From Rhizomonospora bruguierae (lineage in GTDB: Bacteria; Actinomycetota; Actinomycetes; Mycobacteriales; Micromonosporaceae): 64,000 nt of DNA. Numbering within the stretch: the stretch's first letter is position 1; each line of letters opens with the position of its first letter. A model generated the notes under the pieces. That model saw only the letters and a list, made by a program, of their open reading frames with translations. It was not told where the DNA came from and made no database searches. The position numbers were made by a program, and so were the translations under genes. Positions 27,018-34,062 of the stretch are shown in pieces. The stretch is taken from assembly GCF_018397995.1 (NCBI RefSeq), contig NZ_BBQH01000020.1, forward strand, positions 62,001 to 126,000, in the 5' to 3' direction.

Positions 27018-28660
27018 CGCGCCGACCCGGTACCCGGGACCCGATTGAGCACCATCGTGGACTCCTCGCCGTCCAGGTCCGCCTGGTCGCGGGGCGCGGA
27101 CCCGGTGGCCGGCGCCGGCTCCCCGCCACCCGGCGCCGGCGGGACGGCCTCGTCGCTGTGCGGCAGCCTCGGCAGAATCACGGCGCCCAGCACCGGGGTA
27201 CCCACCCGGCGCAGTTGCTCCGCGGCGTCCACCACCTCCGGGCGCCGGGTGCGGCGCACCTCCACGGCCAGAATCGCCGCGTCGGCGAGGCTGGCGAGGC
27301 TCTGCGCGTCCGCGCCGGTGGCGGTGGACGGCGCCTCCACCACGATCCAGTCCGCCCGGCCGCGCAGCGTGTCCAGGGTGTCCCGCAGCCGCTGCGACTG
27401 GAGCAGCCCGGCCGCGCTGGCGGTGCCGCCCGCCGTGATCACCCGCAGCCACGGGTGCCGGGGTGCCCGCCGCACCGCCTCGGCCAACCCGACCCGGCCC
27501 GCCAGCACGTCCGACAGGCCCGGCGCGGGCGCCACCCCGAAGATCCGGGCGAGCGGGTTGGTGTCCAGCAGGCTCTCCGGCAACTGGGCGCCGACCAGCA
27601 CGACCTCCCGCCCGGTGCGGGCCAGCGAGGCGGCCAGGTTCGCCGCGACCAGCGTGGCCGCGCAACCCGGGCTGGCGCCGGTCACCAGCACCACCCGGTC
27701 GTGCGGTGCGAGGCTGGCCAGCACCTCGTTGCGCAGCCGCTGGAAGATCCGCCCGCCGGTCCCGTGCGGCGCCAGCACGTCGTCGAACCGGGGCGCGCCG
27801 TGCCGGTCGAGCGCGGCCAGCACGGTCACCCCGGTACCGCGGGAGGCGTCGGCGGCCCGCCGGACCCGCCGGTCCAGCCGCTGCCGCAGGACCGCCAGGC
27901 CGACGCCGAGCAGCAGCCCGAGTGCCCCGCCGGTGGCGAGGTTCAGCAGCGGCTCCGGCCGGACCGGCCGGCGCGGCAGCGGCGCGTCGCTGATGATCCG
28001 TCCGGCGCTGACGGTCGCCGTGGACAGCTCGTTCAGCCGGTCGGTCAGCGAGTTGATCTGCTTGACCGCGGTGTCCCGCTGGCTGGCCAGGATCGCCCGC
28101 TGCGAGCTGTTCGGCGCGGCGCCCGCCAGCCGGGCGTTGACCCGGCTCAGCTCCCCGTTGACCTGCTTCAGCTTGGCTTCCAGGGCGGTGGCCTGCGCGG
28201 TCAGCTCGGCGCGGGCGCTGTCCTCGCGGTTGCGCAGGTACGCCTCGGCGAACGCGTGCGAGCCCGCCCGCGCCCCGGCCGGCGTGGCGGCGGTGTACGA
28301 GATGGCCAGCACCGCGGTGTTCGCCGGCACCTCGACGGCCACCGACCGGGCCAACTCGTTCGGCGGCGCCGTGCTGCCCAGCAACGCGCCGGCCCCGGCC
28401 GCCACCGCGGTCGACCGCACCAGCTGGGCCTCGGTGTCCAGGTTGATCGTCCCCTTGGTCCGGCCGTTCACCAGCGTGGTGTCCGGGCCGGCCGGCTGCA
28501 CCAGGACCGACGTGCTGGCCGCGTACACCGGGGGCTGGGCGCGGGTGACGGCGGCGGCCGCGCCGAGCCCGGCGGCGGTGAGCAGCAGCATGACCCACCA
28601 GTGCCGCCGGAACATGCCGAGGTAGTCCGACAGGTCGTACGACGGGCGCGTGGAGTCCAT
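27014..28660 (-). CDS. Wzz-type chain-length protein with a degenerate BY-kinase-like domain
   Basis: 548 aa. Transmembrane helix about 22-42, an extracytoplasmic region to about 235 with a coiled-coil-like stretch (145-215), second helix about 238-258, then a cytoplasmic ParA/BY-kinase-like domain. The nucleotide site is degraded: Walker A reads TGASPGCAATL (327-337) where active members have GKS/T; the Walker A' position reads VVLVGAQLP (usual Asp missing) and Walker B reads DWIVVEAPS (Glu for Asp). No Tyr-rich C-terminal tail is seen. It probably regulates chain length or export without kinase activity. It is first in the wzz-wzy-kinase-sulfotransferase-wzx-methyltransferase run. Confidence 0.85.
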   Translation of the reverse strand: MDSTRPSYDLSDYLGMFRRHWWVMLLLTAAGLGAAAAVTRAQPPVYAASTSVLVQPAGPDTTLVNGRTKGTINLDTEAQLVRSTAVAAGAGALLGSTAPPNELARSVAVEVPANTAVLAISYTAATPAGARAGSHAFAEAYLRNREDSARAELTAQATALEAKLKQVNGELSRVNARLAGAAPNSSQRAILASQRDTAVKQINSLTDRLNELSTATVSAGRIISDAPLPRRPVRPEPLLNLATGGALGLLLGVGLAVLRQRLDRRVRRAADASRGTGVTVLAALDRHGAPRFDDVLAPHGTGGRIFQRLRNEVLASLAPHDRVVLVTGASPGCAATLVAANLAASLARTGREVVLVGAQLPESLLDTNPLARIFGVAPAPGLSDVLAGRVGLAEAVRRAPRHPWLRVITAGGTASAAGLLQSQRLRDTLDTLRGRADWIVVEAPSTATGADAQSLASLADAAILAVEVRRTRRPEVVDAAEQLRRVGTPVLGAVILPRLPHSDEAVPPAPGGGEPAPATGSAPRDQADLDGEESTMVLNRVPGTGSAR

Positions 28661-28828
28661 GGGAGCGGAGGAACCCTTCGTGGCGGCGATGGGGGCGGCG
28701 GCCCCTGAGGGGGTAAACGCCGGTCCGCCACGGACGTAACTGTCGGGATGATCCGCATCGATGACGCGTGGTGGTAGAACGACGACGCCAGCCCCGCTTC
28801 GCCCCGCCGGACCGGCAGCCGCCCGCCC

Positions 28829-30355
28829 CTACCGGGGAGACAACCGGGGCTCGACCCAGCCCGTCTCGGTCAGGTGCGTGAGTACCGTCCGGACCGCCTC
28901 CTCGACGCTCAGCTCCGTCGTGTCCACCGTCAGCTCCGCGTCGGTGGGCTCCTCGTACGGGTCGTCCACCCCGGTCATGCCGGTGAGCAGGCCGGCCCGC
29001 GCCTTGGCGTACAGGCCCTTGCGGTCGCGCAGCTCGCAGACCTCCAGCGAGGTGGCCACATGCACCAGCACGAAACCCGCCCCGGCCACCTCGGCCATCG
29101 CCCGCGCGGTCGCCCGGGCCGGCGCGTACGGGGCGATCGGGCAGCAGATGGCCACGCCGTGGTGGCGGGCGATCTCCGCCGCCACCCAGCCGATGCGGCG
29201 CACGTTGGTGTCCCGGTCCGCCCGGCTGAAACCCAGGCCGGCGGTCAGCTCGCGGCGCACCACGTCCCCGTCCAGCAGCGTGACCGTGCGCTCGCCGGTC
29301 TCCCGCAGCGCGTCCGTGACGCCCCGGGCGATCGTGGACTTGCCGGAGCCGGAGAGCCCCGTGAAGAACAGCACGAAGCCCCGGTGCCGCCGCGGCGGGC
29401 GGGCCCGGGCCAACTCCTTGGCGACCGCGGGCGGGGTGTGCCACTCGGGCAGCGGGAAGCCTCGGTCCAGCAGGTCGTCGATCTCCTCCGGGCGCAGCGC
29501 CAGCTTCCGGTTGCGCGGCGGGATGTCGTCCCGCCAGCGCCACTGGCCGTCCCGGTTGTCGTAGGCCAGCTCCCGGGGGACCAGGACCCGGGGTCCGCCC
29601 CCGGAGAGCATCTCCCCGGTGGACAGCAGGTGCGTCACCCCGTACGCGGCGGCCACCCGGGCCCGCAGCAGGGCGTCGCGGATCTCGTCGCCGCGCCGGG
29701 TCAGCGGGACCGCCACGAAGGTGACCGGGGGCATCCGGTCCCGGGCGGCGAACACGGCCCGGACCAGCACCTCCGGCGCCAGGCCGCCCGGCCCCGGTTC
29801 GGTCACCGGGATCAGCACCAGCAGGTGGGCGCCGAGCGTGCGGGCGGCGTGCGCGATCTGGGCCAGTTGCGGGCGGTGCAGCGGGCGGTCCGCCACCACG
29901 CCGAGCACCCGGCCCGGTGGCAGCAGCGCCCTCACCTCCGCCGGGGTGCGGCGCAGCCGCTGGAACGGCCCGTGCCCGCCGTCGCCCAGCCGGCGGACCG
30001 CGCCGCCGACGCCGTGCCGGCCCTCGCGGGTGGGCCACAGATCCGTGACGTCCACCGCCGCGACCGGGGCGCCCTCCGGGTCCGTGATGACCAGGGCGCG
30101 CTGGAGCGGGTTGTTCAGGTCCAGCCGGTCCACCAGGGCGGCGGGCACCTCGAGGGTGATCGGCACGTTCCAACTCGTACCGTCCGCCAACCGGCCCCGG
30201 CGGGCGATGGCGGCCAGGTCGGCGCGGCCGAGGAAGCGGGTCAGCGGTGCGTACGCCCCGGACAGCAGCAGCTCCAGGTCGGCCAGCTCGTACGCCCGCG
30301 GCGTGTACGAGGGTGCGTCCCGCAGCACCTCGTCCGGCAGCACCCACCCGCTCAT
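28829..30355 (-). CDS. APS kinase with an N-terminal, apparently inactive ATP-sulfurylase domain
   Basis: 508 aa. Residues about 326-500 are a full adenylylsulfate kinase: P-loop FTGLSGSGKSTIARGV (332-346), LLDGDVVRREL, GFSRADRDTNVRRIGWVA, and KGLYAKARAGLLTGMTGVDD. Residues 1-325 follow the PUA-plus-catalytic layout of ATP sulfurylase, but the hallmark motifs are lost: VVADRPLHRPQ (153-163) stands where QTRNPxHRAH is expected, and THLLSTGEML (241-250) where GRDHAG is expected. So it should make PAPS from APS but not APS itself. GGGGAG lies 5 bases before ATG 30355. It is the likely sulfate-donor source for the two sulfotransferases. Confidence 0.88.
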   Translation of the reverse strand: MSGWVLPDEVLRDAPSYTPRAYELADLELLLSGAYAPLTRFLGRADLAAIARRGRLADGTSWNVPITLEVPAALVDRLDLNNPLQRALVITDPEGAPVAAVDVTDLWPTREGRHGVGGAVRRLGDGGHGPFQRLRRTPAEVRALLPPGRVLGVVADRPLHRPQLAQIAHAARTLGAHLLVLIPVTEPGPGGLAPEVLVRAVFAARDRMPPVTFVAVPLTRRGDEIRDALLRARVAAAYGVTHLLSTGEMLSGGGPRVLVPRELAYDNRDGQWRWRDDIPPRNRKLALRPEEIDDLLDRGFPLPEWHTPPAVAKELARARPPRRHRGFVLFFTGLSGSGKSTIARGVTDALRETGERTVTLLDGDVVRRELTAGLGFSRADRDTNVRRIGWVAAEIARHHGVAICCPIAPYAPARATARAMAEVAGAGFVLVHVATSLEVCELRDRKGLYAKARAGLLTGMTGVDDPYEEPTDAELTVDTTELSVEEAVRTVLTHLTETGWVEPRLSPR

Positions 30356-30524
30356 CGATCTCCCCTCGGCCGCCGGGCCCGTCCCCCCGGCGGACACACA
30401 GTTTCGCAGCCGGGCGCCGTCCGGTCGAGCCTGCCCCGCCTGCCCGGCCCCTAAGGTGACGGTGCGTCGATAAGTCAGGGGAGGGCGGGGGTGTCGACGG
30501 ATCACGGAGGGAGACGAATGTCCC

Positions 30525-30530
30525 TACCCT
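30525..30530 (+). promoter_or_regulatory. -10 box for leaderless ABC ATPase gene
   Basis: TACCCT lies six bases before the GTG at 30537. The GGAGGGAG at about 30506-30513 is too far upstream to serve this start, so a leaderless transcript is the better reading. Confidence 0.45.
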
Positions 30531-30536
30531 GGCACC

Positions 30537-31457
30537 GTGGCACTCATCGCGACCCAGTCGCTGACGAAGCAGTACAACGGCAGGGTCACCGCCCTGTCGG
30601 ACCTCACACTGCGGGTCGAGCCGGGCATCATCGGGCTGGTCGGCGCCAACGGCGCCGGCAAGTCCACGCTCATCAAGATCCTACTCGGCCTGCTGCCGCC
30701 CACGTCGGGTCAGGCGCGGGTCCTGGAACTCGACCCCACCACCCAGGCGGAGCAGGTGCGGGCCCGGGTCGGCTACATGCCGGAGCACGAGGCGCTCCCG
30801 CCGGACATGGCAGCCGCCGAGTTCGTCACCCACATGGGCCGCATCAGCGGCCTGCCCCGGGCCACCGCCCGGGAGCGCGCCTCCGAGGCGCTGCGCCACG
30901 TGGGCCTGTACGAGGAGCGGTACCGGCAGATCGGCGGGTACTCGACCGGCATGAAGCAGCGGGTCAAGCTGGCCCAGGCGCTGGTGCACGACCCCGACCT
31001 GCTCCTGCTCGACGAGCCCACCAACGGCCTGGACCCGGCCGGCCGGGACGCCATGCTGAACCTGGTCCAGCGGATCGGCACCGAGTTCGGCATCGCCGTC
31101 CTGGTCTGTTCGCACCTGCTCGGCGAGGTGGAGCGGATCTGCGATCACCTCGTCGCGATCGACGGCGGCCGACTGCTGCGCTCCGACGCCGTCTCCGCCA
31201 TGACCACCAGCCGGGACGTGCTGGCCGTCGAGGTCAGCGAGGGCACCGACGAGCTCGTCACCCAGCTCGACAAGCTCGGGCTCGCCCCGCAGCGGGACGG
31301 CCGGCTGGTGCTGGTCCCGCTGGCCGACGAGACCACCTACGACCGCATCCTCACCGCCGTGGCCGAGCTGGACCTGCCACTGCACCGCCTGGACCGGCGC
31401 CGCCACCGCGTCGCCGAGCTGTTCACCACGAAGGAGGCCGTCGGTGGCCGCGCCTGA
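30537..31457 (+). CDS. ABC transporter ATP-binding protein (first)
   Basis: 306 aa. Walker A LVGANGAGKSTLIK (about 34-47), Q-loop region YMPEHEALPP, signature YSTGMKQRVKLAQAL (variant of LSGGQ, about 135-149), Walker B LLLLDEPTNGLDP, H-loop VLVCSHLL. This is the ABC-2/drug-exporter class. The last 90 residues form the C-terminal domain common to natA/bcrA-like proteins. It overlaps the following permease by 14 bases and starts a four-gene ATPase-permease-ATPase-permease operon. Substrate unknown. Confidence 0.92.
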   Translation: MALIATQSLTKQYNGRVTALSDLTLRVEPGIIGLVGANGAGKSTLIKILLGLLPPTSGQARVLELDPTTQAEQVRARVGYMPEHEALPPDMAAAEFVTHMGRISGLPRATARERASEALRHVGLYEERYRQIGGYSTGMKQRVKLAQALVHDPDLLLLDEPTNGLDPAGRDAMLNLVQRIGTEFGIAVLVCSHLLGEVERICDHLVAIDGGRLLRSDAVSAMTTSRDVLAVEVSEGTDELVTQLDKLGLAPQRDGRLVLVPLADETTYDRILTAVAELDLPLHRLDRRRHRVAELFTTKEAVGGRA

Positions 31458-32331
31458 GCAGGCGACGCCAACGGGCGTCATCCACGACATTGGCTACCAG
31501 CGTTACTCGGGGCCCCGGCTGGGCCGCGGGTACGCCACCCGCTCGCTGTACGAGCACGGCCTGCGCTCCTCCTTCGGGCTGGGCCGCAGCGCCAAGGCGA
31601 AGATCTTCCCGTGGCTGGTGGTCGGCATCGCCGGGCTGGTCGCCGCGGTGCTGGTCGCCATCCGGGCGCAGACCGGCGCCGTGCCGCTCACCTACGACCA
31701 GTTTCCCCAGCAGCTCAGCCTGCTGACCATCTTCTTCTGCGCGATCGTCGCCCCCGAACTGGTCTCCCGGGACCTCAAGAGCGGCGTCCTGCCGCTGTAC
31801 TTCTCCCGGCCGATCAGCCGCACCGACTACGCGCTGGCCAAGCTCGGCGCGCTCGGGTCCGCCGTGTTCCTGCTGCTCGCCGGCCCGCTGCTGCTGATGT
31901 TCATCGGCGCCGCGTTCACCCTGAAGGGCGGCCCGGGCAAGATCTGGGACGAGTTCGTCGACTTTCTCGGCGGCGCCGCCTACTGCGCCATCTACGCGAT
32001 CCTCTTCTCGGCGATCGCCATCCTCGTCGCGTCCCTGATCGGCCGCCGCGCGGTCGCCGCCGGCGCCGTGGTGGCGGTCTTCCTGCTCACCACGCCGGTC
32101 GTCGGTGTGCTGTCCGTGCTGCCCTCCGAGACCTCCCGCCAACTGGCCGGACTGGCCAGCCCGCTCACGCTGGTCGGCGGCGTCGGCGACTGGCTGTTCG
32201 GCCAGGGCGCCGCGGGTGAGGACAACTTCGGCATTGGCACCTACGGCCCGCTCTACGGCCTGGTCACCGTGCTGCTCGCCGCCGCCTGCGTCCTCGGCCT
32301 GCTGGCCCGCTACCGGAAGGTCGCCCGATGA
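31444..32331 (+). CDS. ABC-2 type permease (first)
   Basis: 295 aa. A 50-residue cytoplasmic N-terminus (HDIGYQRYSGPRLGRGYATRS, a motif seen in this permease family) is followed by about six transmembrane helices: IFPWLVVGIAGLVAAVLVAI, LSLLTIFFCAIVAPELV, AVFLLLAGPLLLMFIGAAF and others. It pairs with the upstream ATPase, whose coding end it overlaps, and its stop overlaps the next ATPase start by ATGA. Confidence 0.85.
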   Translation: MAAPEQATPTGVIHDIGYQRYSGPRLGRGYATRSLYEHGLRSSFGLGRSAKAKIFPWLVVGIAGLVAAVLVAIRAQTGAVPLTYDQFPQQLSLLTIFFCAIVAPELVSRDLKSGVLPLYFSRPISRTDYALAKLGALGSAVFLLLAGPLLLMFIGAAFTLKGGPGKIWDEFVDFLGGAAYCAIYAILFSAIAILVASLIGRRAVAAGAVVAVFLLTTPVVGVLSVLPSETSRQLAGLASPLTLVGGVGDWLFGQGAAGEDNFGIGTYGPLYGLVTVLLAAACVLGLLARYRKVAR

Positions 32332-33239
32332 CCGACATCACCCTGGCCGGGGTCTCCCGCTGGTACGGCAACGTGGTCGCCGTCAACGACGTCAGCATGA
32401 CCCTCGGCCCCGGCGTCACCGGCCTGCTCGGCCCGAACGGCGCCGGCAAGACGACGCTGCTGCACATGATGGCCGGCTTCCTCGCCCCCTCCCGGGGGAC
32501 CGTCACCCTGGACGGGGAGTCCACCTGGCGCAATCCGGCCGTCTACCGGCGGCTCGGCCTGGTCAGCGAGAAGGAGGCCGTGCACGGGTTCCTCACCGCC
32601 CGCGAGTTCGTCGAGGCATCGGCCCGGCTGCACAAGCTGCCGGATCCGGTCGCCGCCGCGCGGCGGGCCATCGAACAGGTCGAGATGACCGACGCCCAGG
32701 ACCGGCGCATCGACACGTACTCCAAGGGCATGCGCCAGCGCACCCGGGTCGCCGCCGCCCTGGTCCACGAGCCGGGGGTGCTGCTGCTGGACGAGCCGTT
32801 CAACGGCATGGACCCGCGCCAGCGCCTGCACATGATGGACCTGCTGCACACCCTCGGCGACGCCGGCCGGACCATCCTGTTCAGCTCGCACATCCTCGAG
32901 GAGGTGGAGCAGGTCTCCGGCACGGTCCAGGTGATCGTCGCCGGCCGGCTCGCCGCCTCCGGCGACTACCGCACCATCCGCCGGCTGATGACTAACCGCC
33001 CGCACGTCTTCGCCATCCAGTCCAGCGACGACCGCCGGCTCGCGGTCGCGCTGATCGGTCAGCCGTCGGTCGCCGGCGTCGAGATCGACAAGACCGGCCT
33101 GACCGTCCGGGCCGGCGACTACGGCAGCTTCACCCGGGCGTTCGCCAAGATCGCGCTCGCCGAGGGTGTGCGCGTGCAGAAACTGCTCCCCTCGGACGAG
33201 TCCCTGGAGAGCGTCTTCTCCTACCTGGTGGAGGCCTGA
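32328..33239 (+). CDS. ABC transporter ATP-binding protein (second)
   Basis: 303 aa. Walker A LLGPNGAGKTTLLHMM (about 33-48), signature YSKGMRQRTRVAAAL, Walker B LLLDEPFNGMDPRQ, H-loop ILFSSHILEEVEQ. It lies in the same operon as the first ATPase, with four-base overlap to the permease before it and no gap to the permease after it. The two ATPases probably form a heterodimer or two linked exporters. Confidence 0.92.
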   Translation: MTDITLAGVSRWYGNVVAVNDVSMTLGPGVTGLLGPNGAGKTTLLHMMAGFLAPSRGTVTLDGESTWRNPAVYRRLGLVSEKEAVHGFLTAREFVEASARLHKLPDPVAAARRAIEQVEMTDAQDRRIDTYSKGMRQRTRVAAALVHEPGVLLLDEPFNGMDPRQRLHMMDLLHTLGDAGRTILFSSHILEEVEQVSGTVQVIVAGRLAASGDYRTIRRLMTNRPHVFAIQSSDDRRLAVALIGQPSVAGVEIDKTGLTVRAGDYGSFTRAFAKIALAEGVRVQKLLPSDESLESVFSYLVEA

Positions 33240-33953
33240 GTGAACACCACCGTCGCCTGGATCACCGCGCGGGGGCTGTTCGGCCGCCGCCGCTTCCTGC
33301 TGCTGTTTCCGCTCCCGGTCATCCTCGTCGGCCTGGCCGCCATCGCCCGCTACGCCGGCGTCTCCGCCGTGCAGTGGGCCACCCCGGTCATCGAGGGGCT
33401 GGGCCTGTCCGTGCTCATCCCGATCACCGCGCTGATCGTCGGCACCGGCGTCCTCGGCTCCGAGATCGATGACGGGACCATCGTCCACATCCTCACCAAG
33501 CCGCTGCCCCGCAGCCAGATCATCCTCGCCAAGCTCGCCGTCGCGGTCGGCGTCACGACCGTGGCGGTGGCGGTCCCGCTGTACCTTGCCGGCGCGCTCA
33601 CCGGCTCCGTCCGGCTGGGACTCTCCCTGATCGTCGGTGCCGCGGTGGGGTCCCTGGTCTACACGGCCATCTTCCTGCTGCTCAGCCTCGTCACCCGCCG
33701 GCCGGTGCTGCTCGGCCTGCTGTACGTGCTGGTCTGGGAGGGCCTGCTCAGCAACCTGGTGTCCGGGACCCGGGTGCTCAGCGTCCAGCAGTACACGCTC
33801 TCGATCACCGACGCGGTGGCCCGGTCCGAACTGCTGACCGGGCGGGTGTCGCTGACCGTGGCGCTCATCATGTCCGCGGTCCTGACGGTGGTGAGCACGG
33901 TGCTGGCCATCGACCGCCTGCGCTCCTTCTCGGTCGCCGGCGAAACCTCCTGA
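33240..33953 (+). CDS. ABC-2 type permease (second)
   Basis: 237 aa with about six transmembrane helices (LLLFPLPVILVGLAAIARYA, LSVLIPITALIVGTGVLGSEI, VAVGVTTVAVAVPLYLAGAL, LIVGAAVGSLVYTAIFLLLS, LLGLLYVLVWEGLLSNLV, LTVALIMSAVLTVVSTVLAI). The motif GSEIDDGTIVHILTKPLPR between helices is typical of ABC-2 permeases. It starts with GTG directly after the upstream stop. Last gene of the operon, followed by a strong terminator. Confidence 0.85.
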   Translation: MNTTVAWITARGLFGRRRFLLLFPLPVILVGLAAIARYAGVSAVQWATPVIEGLGLSVLIPITALIVGTGVLGSEIDDGTIVHILTKPLPRSQIILAKLAVAVGVTTVAVAVPLYLAGALTGSVRLGLSLIVGAAVGSLVYTAIFLLLSLVTRRPVLLGLLYVLVWEGLLSNLVSGTRVLSVQQYTLSITDAVARSELLTGRVSLTVALIMSAVLTVVSTVLAIDRLRSFSVAGETS

Positions 33954-33959
33954 CCCGGA

Positions 33960-34000
33960 CCGCCCCGGCCGGCGGCGTGTTCGCTGCCCGGCCGGGGCGG
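33960..34000. terminator. Terminator of the ABC operon, shared with ppc
   Basis: Perfect 13-bp stem, CCGCCCCGGCCGG (33960-33972) with CCGGCCGGGGCGG (33988-34000), around a 15-base loop. It starts 6 bp after the permease stop and lies about 60 bp downstream of the convergent ppc stop. Confidence 0.75.
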
Positions 34001-34062
34001 CCCGGCACCTGCCGGATCTGGTTGAGCGACAGGTACAGAGGCTCCCCGGGGGCGCCTGACCG

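Noticed and set aside
18397-30355. Polyketide or peptide secondary-metabolite cluster
   Set aside because: No PKS, NRPS, terpene or RiPP core enzyme is present; the genes are those of glycan assembly and export.
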